Positions 52,504 to 61,049 of a stretch of 64,000 nt of DNA are shown in pieces. The notes under the pieces were generated by a model. The model searched no databases. It worked only from the letters and a program-made list of their open reading frames with translations, and was not told where the DNA came from. Every line of letters begins with the position of its first letter. Within the stretch, counting starts at the first letter, position 1. The position numbers and the translations under genes are program-made. Location: the NCBI RefSeq assembly GCF_900128475.1, contig NZ_LT635836.1, positions 1-64,000 on the forward strand, read 5' to 3'. The DNA is from Mediterranea massiliensis. GTDB lineage: Bacteria; Bacteroidota; Bacteroidia; Bacteroidales; Bacteroidaceae.

Positions 52504-53079
52504 TCAGTTCAGCACCACCGTGAGTTCATTGAAAATCCACTCGATCACCATCGGGCAGACGATGAGCACGACGGATGTCATTAGGGTGAAGCGCAGGCGG
52601 CTGGCATCAGTCACCCGAAGCAGGCGGGCACTGCCCTCCCACACGATGTAGACGGTGTAGAACTGCAGCAGGATGGCGATGATCTGGAAATCGGGCAGGA
52701 TGCCCAAAACAATGCGCAGCAGGAAGACCACCACCAGCGCATAGCCGGCAAACTGCTGCACCAGCGGGAGTTGGTCGGGCATCCTCATCCAGCGCACCCC
52801 CATCACGTTAATCAGATAGGCCGCCAGGAAGTAACCGCCGAACAGGGCCACCGCCACGGCACAGCACCGCGTCATGGCGTACTGAAAACTCTGCGGGCCG
52901 CCCCACCCCATCGTCAGCAACGAGCCGATGAAGACCGACAACCCGCATAAACCAATCATAGGATAGACAAAAGCCGTGAAGACTTTCCGCCTATCCTCTT
53001 CCAAACGAATTTCCTCCCAGGCTTGCGCCGGGGAGGAAATCAGTCGCAGGGTGATATGTATCAGTTCTTTATAGTCCAA
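52504..53079 (-). CDS. Yip1-family membrane protein, TTG start
   Basis: A 191-residue inner-membrane protein of the Yip1 domain family with four or five membrane helices (about 35-55, 68-92, 110-128, 130-150, 163-185). The N-terminal LRLISSPAQAWEEI is typical of Bacteroidales Yip1 proteins. No ATG precedes this conserved N-terminus; the frame opens with TTG at 53079, three bases after the upstream stop, so I take TTG as the start. Function unknown. Confidence 0.8.
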   Translation of the reverse strand: MDYKELIHITLRLISSPAQAWEEIRLEEDRRKVFTAFVYPMIGLCGLSVFIGSLLTMGWGGPQSFQYAMTRCCAVAVALFGGYFLAAYLINVMGVRWMRMPDQLPLVQQFAGYALVVVFLLRIVLGILPDFQIIAILLQFYTVYIVWEGSARLLRVTDASRLRFTLMTSVVLIVCPMVIEWIFNELTVVLN

Positions 53080-53082
53080 CGC

Positions 53083-53916
53083 TTAGTTCTTCTTATAATT
53101 GATGGTATAATCCGTCCGTGAAGAAGGCATGGCGCCCATAGAGCTGATGTCCTCATACAAGGAAATCTTAACGGTAGAAGGCTGGTGCCCGGTTATGCGT
53201 TCGAAATCGGCCAGGGCATTGCTCACCTTGAAACAGTACCAGTTCTGATACATGGCGCCTGTTCCCTCGTCACCGCCGTTGGAATGGCAGAGGTAGAAAC
53301 GAAGCTCAGTGGAACCGGATGTGATTTCATCATAGGCATACACCAGGCGGATGTTGTGCTTCTTGAACTCTTCTTGTCCGTTGGTCAGGAACCACTGAAG
53401 ATACGTGTAAATCATGCTTTCATCATAAAAGTCGAATCTTACATCATTGTTGTCATTTCCCTTCATCCGAGAAATGCCGATCGGCGATGTCTCGTACTCA
53501 TTGTCTTTCAGTTCGGTAGCGGTTTCCACTCTTTCGGCATCAGTCGTAGGAGCCGTCTGGATGGCTACCAGTTCGATTTGGTACGTCTGGGGAGTCGTGG
53601 CGTTCTGCTGGGGCGGAGTAATCTGGTTGCCCAGTTCATCGACCGAGAACTTGAAATAGATGTACGCCACTTCTACACCTGTAAAGCTATATCCTCCCGT
53701 TTCCAGCTGGGTGACGGACTTATAGCTGGCTTCATAGCGGTTGCCGCCAGCATCCTCGAAAATAGCACCGCCATAGAGTCCACCGGCACTTACTACTTTT
53801 GCCAGAAAGGCACCATCAAATGCCGCTCCGTTCCCTTCGGAATTCAAACAAGAAGTCATCATGATGCCCATCACCAGTGTCAGGGCAGCTACCATCAAAG
53901 TTTTAATTTGTCTCAT
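53083..53916 (-). CDS. NigD-like surface lipoprotein
   Basis: A 277-residue lipoprotein with lipobox near MMTSC (Cys22). The mature protein is beta-rich with regular Tyr/Phe-containing strands, similar to NigD-like lipoproteins of Bacteroides, but the match is of plan rather than motif. A good minus-strand -7 box (TAATTTTG, 53945-53952) lies 29 bases upstream. It ends 3 bases before the Yip1 start. Confidence 0.6.
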   Translation of the reverse strand: MRQIKTLMVAALTLVMGIMMTSCLNSEGNGAAFDGAFLAKVVSAGGLYGGAIFEDAGGNRYEASYKSVTQLETGGYSFTGVEVAYIYFKFSVDELGNQITPPQQNATTPQTYQIELVAIQTAPTTDAERVETATELKDNEYETSPIGISRMKGNDNNDVRFDFYDESMIYTYLQWFLTNGQEEFKKHNIRLVYAYDEITSGSTELRFYLCHSNGGDEGTGAMYQNWYCFKVSNALADFERITGHQPSTVKISLYEDISSMGAMPSSRTDYTINYKKN

Positions 53917-54090
53917 TTTTTAAGATTTCTGTTATTAGGTTTTGCAAAATTAAGTATAAAGAATGGAGTAGCACTTCTCTCCCTCCCTTTTTTCAGTGTT
54001 TTTAAGGTAAATGCCAAGAAAGCTAAAATACTGCGTCCGGCCGTGGTCATTTAACGTTTGTTCAGAAGTTCGGGCCGAAGCCTCCCCTCA

Positions 54091-54588
54091 CTACACCACC
54101 TTGGCAAACAGCTCCAGATGCTCGTCCACATATTCAGCCACCTGCGCCGTGAACATCTCTTCTTTCTCCAGAAACTCATCCTCCAGGTCGTCGAAGGCCT
54201 CGTACTGCTCGTACATGGCCATGAACTCTTCGTCCGTACGTTCGCGTTCCAGGTCCTCCCGGTGTTCCTCGTAGATCTTGCGGGCCGCATAGACCAGCTT
54301 GGCCAGGTCGGCCACTCCCCACAGGCGCATGACGCGGGCAAAGGGGTTGTCGAAGATGTAGCCGCCGTACCCGTTCTGGATGAGCTGGCAGAAGCCCCCT
54401 TCCATCACCTCGTCGCGGAAAATCCGGTAGGCCAGCAGGCTGTGCTGCTCGCCCGTGAGCAACGGCATGGTTTCGGCCGTCAACTGCCCCCCTGTCTCGG
54501 CCAGGTAGGCGTCTGTAAATACTTCTATAAAGGCGTCCATGCCTTCGCCTGCGGCCCGGCGCAAGGCTTCGTCACTGATTTCTATCAT
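54091..54588 (-). CDS. DMP19-family (DUF4375) protein
   Basis: A 165-residue acidic protein. The DMP19 core is visible: LLAYRIFRDEVMEGGFCQLIQNGYGGYIFDNPFARVMRLWG (about 51-91). The family is named for a DNA-mimic protein of Neisseria, and the C-terminal 50 residues here are strongly acidic. I start at the ATG ending at 54588, as the open part upstream lies over the -7 box TAGCTTTG (54619-54626). Role in Bacteroides unknown. Confidence 0.8.
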   Translation of the reverse strand: MIEISDEALRRAAGEGMDAFIEVFTDAYLAETGGQLTAETMPLLTGEQHSLLAYRIFRDEVMEGGFCQLIQNGYGGYIFDNPFARVMRLWGVADLAKLVYAARKIYEEHREDLERERTDEEFMAMYEQYEAFDDLEDEFLEKEEMFTAQVAEYVDEHLELFAKVV

Positions 54589-54699
54589 TTCGGTTGTCTG
54601 TTTGGAAAAACGATGGTGCAAAGCTATAAAATAAAAGAAAAAGAACGAAACTTCCACATAGAAAAAGAAAAACTACACCTCGAAGAAACGGTTTTTGCC

Positions 54700-54707
54700 T
54701 ACTTTTG
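54700..54707 (+). promoter_or_regulatory. -7 promoter box before the pectate-lyase-like gene
   Basis: TACTTTTG, 42 bases before the ATG at 54750. No ideal -33 TTTG seen. Confidence 0.5.
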
Positions 54708-54749
54708 CCAGCAATTAACCAACTATTAAAGAATATATCTACACACATC

Positions 54750-56342
54750 ATGAAAAAGCAAATCGCACACACCGCACTCTTTCTGCTTCTGCTGACGGCG
54801 GCCTGCCACTCGCCCGCCACCGCCACCGAAGACCCCATTCCCCCGGTCACCACCCCCGAAACGCCCGACGAAGAAGAACCCTCGGACACGCCCGACGAAA
54901 GCGTCGACGTAACGGCCCCCGCCTTTCCCGGCGCCGAAGGCTATGCACGCCTCACCACCACCGGCGGACGGGGCGGAACCGTCTACCACGTGACCAACCT
55001 GAACGACGACGGCGAAGGCTCGCTCCGCGCCGGCCTCAGGCAGACAGGGCCCCGCATCATCGTGTTCGACGTCTCGGGCATCATCGAGCTGGAGAAGACA
55101 CTTGAGATAAAGAACGGCGACGTCACCATCGCCGGACAGACCGCCCCCGGCGACGGCATCTGCCTGAAGAACTACTCGTTCGTGGTGAAAGCCGACAACG
55201 TCATCATCCGCTTCATCCGCAGCCGCATGGGCGACGAGCGCAAGACCGAAGACGACGCCATGTGGGGACGCAACCAGCAGAACGTCATCATCGACCATTG
55301 CAGCATGAGCTGGAGCACGGACGAATGCTCGTCCTTCTACGGCAACAAGAACTTCACCATGCAGTGGTGCATCCTCAGCGAAAGCCTCACCAACTCCGTC
55401 CACGGCAAGGGCAGCCACGGCTACGGAGGCATCTGGGGAGGCGAAGGCGCCAGCTTCCACCACAACCTCATGGCCCACCACAAGAGCCGTACGCCCCGCC
55501 TCTGCGGCAGCCGCTTCTCGGGCCGTCCGGACGACGAACGGGTGGACCTGCGCAACAACGTCTTCTACAACTGGGGCCCCACCAACGGAGGCTATGCCGG
55601 CGAAGGAGGCAGCTACAACTTCGTGAACAACTACTACAAGCCCGGTCCGTCGACCGCCACCAAGGAAAGCCTGGTGAACCGCATCTTCCAGCCCAATGCC
55701 GACGACGGTTCGCAAAAGAACGTCAAGGGCATCTGGGGAACCTTCTACGTCAGCGGCAACCACTTCGACAACACCTGCCCCGCCATCCAGAACCATACCA
55801 AGAAGAGCAAGGTGCTCGGCCTGATCGAAGCCGTCAACGCCGACAACTGGGAGGGCATCCAGCCCAACACCAACAACGGCGACCTGCCCGACGGCCGGAT
55901 TGACAACATCCGCAGCAACACCGAATTTGCGGTAGAAGCCGTAGGCACACACACCGCAGCCGACGCCTACGACCGCGTACTGGCCTATGCCGGCGCCAGC
56001 CTGAAGCGCGACGCCGTCGACACCCGCATCGTGGGCGACGTGCAGAACGGCACCTACGAATACGAAGGCAGCAACGGGAGCAGCAACGGCCTCATAGACT
56101 CGCAGGCCGACGCAGGCGGATGGCCCGCCTACCAGAGCGCCACCAAGCCGCAGGACAGCGACAACGACGGCATCCCCGACGAATGGGCCGCCCGCAACCT
56201 GCCCGAAGGCAAGACCTACCGCGACCTGGACCCCGCCAGCGGATATTCCTACCTGGAGCTCTACATCAACAGCCTCGTGGCCGACATCATGAAAGGCGGA
56301 TGCGAAGGCAGCAGCGGTTCGCCCTGCTCCCAGGATTTCTAA
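54750..56342 (+). CDS. pectate-lyase-like lipoprotein
   Basis: A 530-residue lipoprotein (lipobox TAACHS, Cys19) with a Thr/Pro/Glu-rich linker, then a right-handed beta-helix from about residue 55 to 440. [44 protein letters not shown] and [12 protein letters not shown] are typical of polysaccharide lyase family 1-type pectate lyases. It would cut pectin-like polysaccharides at the cell surface. No SusC/D pair is next to it, so it is not in a standard polysaccharide utilisation locus here. Start at 54750 is the ATG before the signal peptide. Confidence 0.85.
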   Translation: MKKQIAHTALFLLLLTAACHSPATATEDPIPPVTTPETPDEEEPSDTPDESVDVTAPAFPGAEGYARLTTTGGRGGTVYHVTNLNDDGEGSLRAGLRQTGPRIIVFDVSGIIELEKTLEIKNGDVTIAGQTAPGDGICLKNYSFVVKADNVIIRFIRSRMGDERKTEDDAMWGRNQQNVIIDHCSMSWSTDECSSFYGNKNFTMQWCILSESLTNSVHGKGSHGYGGIWGGEGASFHHNLMAHHKSRTPRLCGSRFSGRPDDERVDLRNNVFYNWGPTNGGYAGEGGSYNFVNNYYKPGPSTATKESLVNRIFQPNADDGSQKNVKGIWGTFYVSGNHFDNTCPAIQNHTKKSKVLGLIEAVNADNWEGIQPNTNNGDLPDGRIDNIRSNTEFAVEAVGTHTAADAYDRVLAYAGASLKRDAVDTRIVGDVQNGTYEYEGSNGSSNGLIDSQADAGGWPAYQSATKPQDSDNDGIPDEWAARNLPEGKTYRDLDPASGYSYLELYINSLVADIMKGGCEGSSGSPCSQDF

Positions 56343-56374
56343 AGCCACTTCCCGCCCGATACCATCGAACAGGA

Positions 56375-56418
56375 AAGGCCGGTCGTTTGCAATGTCTACA
56401 TAGCAAACGGCCGGCCTT
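56375..56418 (+). terminator. hairpin after the pectate-lyase-like gene
   Basis: AAGGCCGGTCGTTTGC (56375-56390) pairs with GCAAACGGCCGGCCTT (56403-56418), one G-T pair, 12-base loop. The stem is 16 bp; no T-run follows. Confidence 0.75.
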
Positions 56419-56487
56419 CTGTCGTGCCATTACCTATTTTTAATAAAAAAGTCAAATTGAAGGGTTGGCAGGATGAAAGAAAACGGT

Positions 56488-56495
56488 TAACTTTG
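56488..56495 (+). promoter_or_regulatory. -7 promoter box of the Fe-S scaffold/GGGtGRT operon
   Basis: TAACTTTG, with a GTTG (56464-56467) 20 bases upstream as a weak -33. Leader about 60 bases. Confidence 0.6.
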
Positions 56496-56557
56496 CCATC
56501 GGTTTTACGATGTGGAACTACGTTTTTTTAATTATAACTAACTAAAAAGAGCTAATT

Positions 56558-57259
56558 ATGACTTATTCACACGAAGTGGAACACATGTGTGTTGTAAAGA
56601 AAGGTCCCAACCACGGACCGGCTCCTATTCCCGAAGAAGGTAAATGGGTAAAAGCAAAAGAAATCGTTGACATCTCTGGTTTGACACACGGTATCGGCTG
56701 GTGCGCTCCCCAACAGGGTGCCTGCAAGCTGACCTTGAACGTTAAGCAAGGTGTTATCGAAGAGTGTCTGGTAGAAACCATCGGCTGCTCCGGTATGACT
56801 CACTCTGCCGCCATGGCTTCCGAAATCCTGCCGGGCAAGACTATCCTGGAAGCGCTGAACACCGACTTGGTTTGCGACGCCATCAACACAGCCATGCGTG
56901 AATTGTTCCTGCAGATTGTATACGGCCGCACACAGTCGGCTTTCTCTGAAGGAGGTCTGATGATTGGTGCAGGTCTGGAAGACTTGGGTAAAGGTCTCCG
57001 CAGCCAGACCGGTACACTCTATGGCACGAAGGCCAAAGGTACCCGTTACCTGGAATTGACCGAAGGCTACATCACCCGTATGGCCCTGGACAAGGACAAC
57101 GAAGTAATCGGTTACGAATTTGTTCACATGGGCAAGTTCATGGAACAGATCAAGAAGGGTGTAGATGCTAACGAAGCATTGAAGGCAGTTACCGGCACTT
57201 ACGGTCGCTTCAAACCCGAACAAGGCGCAGTTAAATATATTGACCCACGTAAAGAATAA
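56558..57259 (+). CDS. Fe-S cluster assembly scaffold-like protein
   Basis: A 233-residue protein of the NifU/IscU-related scaffold group found in anaerobes. Cys residues occur in GWCAPQQGACKL and VETIGCSGMTHSAAMASE, the latter the scaffold pattern; a further Cys lies in LVCDAINTAM. It is followed 17 bases later by a GGGtGRT protein, its usual partner gene in gut anaerobes. The two probably work together on an iron-sulfur or redox task, but the function is not established. Codon use is AT-richer than the genes before it, typical of highly expressed genes here. Confidence 0.85.
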   Translation: MTYSHEVEHMCVVKKGPNHGPAPIPEEGKWVKAKEIVDISGLTHGIGWCAPQQGACKLTLNVKQGVIEECLVETIGCSGMTHSAAMASEILPGKTILEALNTDLVCDAINTAMRELFLQIVYGRTQSAFSEGGLMIGAGLEDLGKGLRSQTGTLYGTKAKGTRYLELTEGYITRMALDKDNEVIGYEFVHMGKFMEQIKKGVDANEALKAVTGTYGRFKPEQGAVKYIDPRKE

Positions 57260-57276
57260 TAAGGAGGATACAGATT

Positions 57277-58287
57277 ATGATTAGACCAGTACAGTTTGAA
57301 AGTCAGGACCGTCGTATCAAGCAGATTTTGGCTGCTTTGAATGAGAACGGTATCAAAGACATTGAAGAAGCTAATGCAATCTGCGACGCAGCCGGCCTTG
57401 ATCCGTATCTGACTTGTCAGGAAACTCAGGGTATCTGCTTCGAGAACGCCAAATGGGCTTACGTAGTAGGTTGCGCCATCGCACTGAAGAAAGGCTGTAA
57501 GAACGCCGCCGACGCTGCCGAAGCCATCGGTATCGGTTTGCAGGCATTCTGCATCCCCGGTTCAGTAGCCGACGACCGCAAGGTAGGTCTGGGCCACGGT
57601 AACCTGGCAGCCCGTCTGCTCCGCGAAGAGACTCAGTGCTTCGCCTTCCTGGCCGGCCACGAGTCGTTCGCAGCCGCCGAAGGTGCCATCAAGATTGCCG
57701 AAATGGCCAACAAGGTACGCAAGAACCCCTTGCGCTGCATCCTGAACGGTCTGGGCAAGGACGCCGCCATGATCATCTCCCGTATCAACGGCTTTACATA
57801 CGTTCAGACTCAGTTTGACTACTACACAGGCGAACTGAAGATCGTGAAGGAAACTCCGTATTCCGACGGTCCCCGCGCCAAAGTAAAATGCTACGGTGCA
57901 GACGACGTACGCGAAGGCGTAGCCATCATGTGGCACGAGAACGTAGACGTATCCATCACGGGTAACTCTACCAACCCGACCCGCTTCCAGCACCCGGTTG
58001 CAGGTACTTACAAGAAGGAACGTGTTCTCGCCGGCAAGCCCTACTTCTCAGTAGCTTCCGGTGGTGGTACAGGACGTACCCTGCACCCGGACAACATGGC
58101 AGCCGGTCCTGCTTCCTACGGTATGACCGATACAATGGGCCGTATGCACTCTGACGCTCAGTTCGCTGGTTCTTCATCAGTTCCTGCTCACGTAGAAATG
58201 ATGGGATTCCTGGGTATCGGTAACAACCCGATGGTAGGATGTACAGTGGCTTGTGCGGTTGACGTGGCTACTGCCTTGAGCAAGTAA
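57277..58287 (+). CDS. GGGtGRT family protein
   Basis: A 336-residue protein named for its motif SGGGTGRT (near 266-273), present here in full. Other conserved segments are AGHESFAAAEGAIKIAEMANK and CILNGLGKDAAMIISRINGFTYVQTQFDY. Several Cys (CDAAGLDPYLTCQETQGICFENAKWAYVVGC) could bind metal. It forms an operon with the scaffold protein and ends at a terminator. The biochemical role is unknown; the pair is broadly conserved in anaerobic bacteria. Confidence 0.92.
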   Translation: MIRPVQFESQDRRIKQILAALNENGIKDIEEANAICDAAGLDPYLTCQETQGICFENAKWAYVVGCAIALKKGCKNAADAAEAIGIGLQAFCIPGSVADDRKVGLGHGNLAARLLREETQCFAFLAGHESFAAAEGAIKIAEMANKVRKNPLRCILNGLGKDAAMIISRINGFTYVQTQFDYYTGELKIVKETPYSDGPRAKVKCYGADDVREGVAIMWHENVDVSITGNSTNPTRFQHPVAGTYKKERVLAGKPYFSVASGGGTGRTLHPDNMAAGPASYGMTDTMGRMHSDAQFAGSSSVPAHVEMMGFLGIGNNPMVGCTVACAVDVATALSK

Positions 58288-58311
58288 TTTAAGTTACTTA
58301 ATATAGATAAG

Positions 58312-58345
58312 CTCCTGTAATCCTTGTGGTTGCAGGAGTTTTTTA
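58312..58345 (+). terminator. intrinsic terminator of the GGGtGRT operon
   Basis: CTCCTGTAA (58312-58320) pairs with TTGCAGGAG (58330-58338), one G-T pair, followed by TTTTTTA. Confidence 0.88.
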
Positions 58346-58631
58346 TTTATGGTAACTTGACTTAGATAACAGATTGAAGCACCTTGCATCACTCATTATT
58401 CAGAGTGAATGAATGGTGAATCAGTAAGGAGATAACAAGATAAATCCTGCTTTATTTAAGTCCAAACAACTCATGTAAAGAGTAGCCAATTACCCCTCAA
58501 ATCAAGCCATAAACAGGTTACTTTTGCAGCCGATTTGCAGCCGAATTTGCCATTCTTAAAAAACGGCTGCAAGAATTGGCATAATCAACTATAATACAAT
58601 GCGATACACTCCATATAACATTTAATTTAAA
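58346..58631. promoter_or_regulatory. element left-end region with integrase promoter and inverted repeats
   Basis: 286 noncoding bases. TACTTTTG (58519-58526) is the -7 box of the integrase. Just downstream, TTGCAGCCGA is directly repeated, and TGCAGCCG pairs with CGGCTGCA about 28 bases later, inside the leader. The region probably also holds the left attachment site. Confidence 0.55.
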
Positions 58632-59849
58632 ATGGAGAAACATTGTACAATGGTTTACTTTTCATTAAGAGAAAGTAAGCAAAACAAGAAAGGTCTATCA
58701 CCTATTGAGGTTTCAATCACCACTAACGGAAAGAGAATCTACTTTAGTACAGGTAAACATGTACCTGCTGCCGATTGGAACAAAGAGAAGCAAGCTGTAA
58801 AAGGCAAGAGTGAAGAAGCTCAGCTAATCAACGGTTATCTGATTCAACTACGGAATAAGATATATCAGAAAGAAATTGAGCTGCTTCAAAAGGGCTACCT
58901 TATCACTGCTGAACTATTAAAAGAAGCTATCACAGATAAGGTGGAAGCTCTGAACGAAAAGACCTTATTGGATGTTCTGAACGAACATAACACAGAGCAC
59001 AAAGCAATGGTAGGTAAAACTGTTGCCCCTGCTACTTATTGGGTGTTTGAATATACAGGCAGACTATTCAAAGAGTTTATTCAGAAGAAATATGAACGTA
59101 AGGACTTATATTTAAGAGAGATAAACTTAGGTTTCATTCAAGGATTCCATGCTTACCTTTTAGGAGAGAAGAAGATGGGACAAAACTCCTGCACCAAGCA
59201 TTTAAAGTTCTTAAAGAAGTTACTAAATTTAGCTGTCGCCAACTCTTATATATCCTACAATCCTGTAAATGCTTATAAAGTAGAACGTGAACCTGTGGAA
59301 ATTGATTTCTTGGATGAAGAAGAACTGAGGAAGATTATCAACTTTGATACTCCCCTACCAAGATTGGAACGAGCTAAAGATATGTTTCTCTTTGGATGCT
59401 TCACTGGGCTTAGTTACATTGACATTAAGACCTTGACACCAGAACACTTTGAGAAAGACAGTGCAGGCAGAATATGGATAAAGAAGCGTAGAGTTAAAAC
59501 AGGAGTTCTATCACGAATCCCCCTACTCCCTATCGCCAAGCTGATATTGGATAAGTACAAAGGTGGAGAGAAATTACTCCCTATTCAAGACCCTGCGGAC
59601 ATCAACAAATATCTAAAGGATATAGCTATACTTTGTGGAATCAATAAACGAATTTGCTTCCACACAAGTAGGCACACCTTTGCAAGTACAATTACTTTAG
59701 CCAATAACATATCGCTGGAAGTTGTTTCTAAGATGTTAGGACATACCAATACACGAATGACTGCCCACTATGCAAAGCTGATAGACAAGTGCATAGGTGA
59801 GCAGATGGATAAACTCATGGATACGTTTACAGGAGCTTCTGATTACTAA
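58632..59849 (+). CDS. tyrosine integrase lacking the first catalytic Arg
   Basis: A 405-residue integrase. N-terminal arm region 1-105 (opening with a YFSLRESKQNKKGLSPIEVSI type fold), SAM-like core-binding domain about 110-215, catalytic domain 225-395. His344 and Arg347 (HTSRH), His371 (LGH), Tyr380 and Lys289 are present, but the position of the first Arg is Ser261 (FTGLSYID). CTnDOT IntDOT has the same substitution (Ser259) and tolerates heterology between att sites. The gene marks the left end of the second element. Confidence 0.93.
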   Translation: MEKHCTMVYFSLRESKQNKKGLSPIEVSITTNGKRIYFSTGKHVPAADWNKEKQAVKGKSEEAQLINGYLIQLRNKIYQKEIELLQKGYLITAELLKEAITDKVEALNEKTLLDVLNEHNTEHKAMVGKTVAPATYWVFEYTGRLFKEFIQKKYERKDLYLREINLGFIQGFHAYLLGEKKMGQNSCTKHLKFLKKLLNLAVANSYISYNPVNAYKVEREPVEIDFLDEEELRKIINFDTPLPRLERAKDMFLFGCFTGLSYIDIKTLTPEHFEKDSAGRIWIKKRRVKTGVLSRIPLLPIAKLILDKYKGGEKLLPIQDPADINKYLKDIAILCGINKRICFHTSRHTFASTITLANNISLEVVSKMLGHTNTRMTAHYAKLIDKCIGEQMDKLMDTFTGASDY

Positions 59850-59905
59850 AGCATATCCTATCCACAAATTCCTCACTTGTAGCAATGCAGGTGGGGATTA
59901 TTTTT

Positions 59906-59913
59906 TAATTTTG
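59906..59913 (+). promoter_or_regulatory. -7 promoter box before the 280-residue gene
   Basis: TAATTTTG, 16 bases before the ATG at 59930. Confidence 0.5.
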
Positions 59914-59929
59914 CCTTAAACTAATAATT

Positions 59930-60772
59930 ATGGAGAAGCTAAAGGAAGATTACATAAGCATTGATACTCGTTTGGAATACATGGAAGCCATAGCCGTTAA
60001 ATATGTTCCAGACGTAGATATAGACCCAGCCACAGGAGAAAGATACGTCTGCGGCACTACCGCCTTACCCCTATTCATAAGAAGATACAATCAGAATGAA
60101 CTATATGGTAATTTCACATACGAAGATTATATAGCCAATGAGGACATACAGAATACATTGAAAGGTTTGGGAGTTGATATAGATAAGTTCTGGTTTCTAC
60201 TTCTGTTCATCTTTGACTATACTTGTGGAACGTGCTTGGACGGAATGAAAGCTACAGGCATTGGAATAGAACAACTCATCAAATTCGCCAAAGCCATAGC
60301 TGACAACCATAAGGAGATTAACCAATTTGGAGTAAGTTTTAAAAAGCCTATTACCGTCTCTGTAAAGATTGAAGGCAAGCATCAGATAGTAATTGACAAT
60401 GCCAATGCAATAGGTTACTTGGCTACTATCATTGCCAACAACCTAAAAGAGATAGAGGAACATCCTTGGATGCAGAACCAACAAGTCAGCATAAGCACCC
60501 ATGCAGAAGAAAAGGAATCCGTTCAGATATGGCTGTTCTATAAGATGTTCAATGACTTCTTCAATTTAGAGCCATATAATAAGCTGTTTAATGTCAGACA
60601 GAAGAAAGGAAGCACCATATCACTTAGTAAGACATTGCTCATATCAAGGCTTATCTACTTCACTAAGCTATCTAAACATAGTAAATTCTCAGATGATGAA
60701 GATGTCCTAAAAGGTTACATCAAGCAATATAAAGACAAGAGAATTGATACTGCGAACAGCATATACTTCTAA
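59930..60772 (+). CDS. uncharacterised mobile-element protein
   Basis: A 280-residue protein, helical by composition, no signal peptide or clear membrane helix (a hydrophobic WFLLLFIFDYTCG near 87-99 may be buried). It contains CGTCLDGM. I do not recognise the family. It has its own promoter and a terminator at 60794-60836, so it is a single-gene unit. A regulatory or mobilisation-linked role is only a guess. Confidence 0.7.
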   Translation: MEKLKEDYISIDTRLEYMEAIAVKYVPDVDIDPATGERYVCGTTALPLFIRRYNQNELYGNFTYEDYIANEDIQNTLKGLGVDIDKFWFLLLFIFDYTCGTCLDGMKATGIGIEQLIKFAKAIADNHKEINQFGVSFKKPITVSVKIEGKHQIVIDNANAIGYLATIIANNLKEIEEHPWMQNQQVSISTHAEEKESVQIWLFYKMFNDFFNLEPYNKLFNVRQKKGSTISLSKTLLISRLIYFTKLSKHSKFSDDEDVLKGYIKQYKDKRIDTANSIYF

Positions 60773-60793
60773 TAAACTTCTGATAATTAATAC

Positions 60794-60841
60794 AGTCCTG
60801 CTCCGTACCATTAAGAGGGTACATAAGAGCAGGACTTTTTT
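60794..60841 (+). terminator. intrinsic terminator of the 280-residue gene
   Basis: AGTCCTGCTC (60794-60803) pairs perfectly with GAGCAGGACT (60827-60836), followed by seven T; an inner GTACC/GGTAC stem extends the hairpin. Confidence 0.9.
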
Positions 60842-60982
60842 TCTCTCTTTTAATCCTGCCATTATATCCCATCTTTGCAGCGTCAAAACGATAGCGGACG
60901 AGCTGACAATTAAGAGGGGAAGTAAAACCACCCATTAATTTCTCTCTTTTAATCAGCCCAGAAGCAAGTAGTTTTGCAGCGT
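60810..60982 (+). promoter_or_regulatory. 99-bp-period duplication carrying two promoters
   Basis: Three blocks recur at exactly 99 bases: ATTAAGAGGG (60810, 60909), TTCTCTCTTTTAATC (60841, 60940) and TTTGCAGCGT (60874, 60973). In each copy the last block is the 3' part of a -7 box (CATCTTTG 60870-60877; TAGTTTTG 60969-60976) and the T-rich block sits at -33. The second copy is closer to consensus. They would drive the ParB-like gene. Confidence 0.65.
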
Positions 60983-61049
60983 AATCAGAAAGCCAAGTGC
61001 GCATAGGTTGGACGGTTACAAAGAACTTAATTTGATAATTAAAAACAAG

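Noticed and set aside
54726..56348. Minus-strand open frame of 540 codons
   Set aside because: Antisense of the pectate-lyase-like gene; low-complexity Ala/Val/Gly translation.
58346..58631. tRNA gene as target of the second integrase
   Set aside because: No cloverleaf or CCA-ended sequence could be found; the left end follows a protein-gene terminator.
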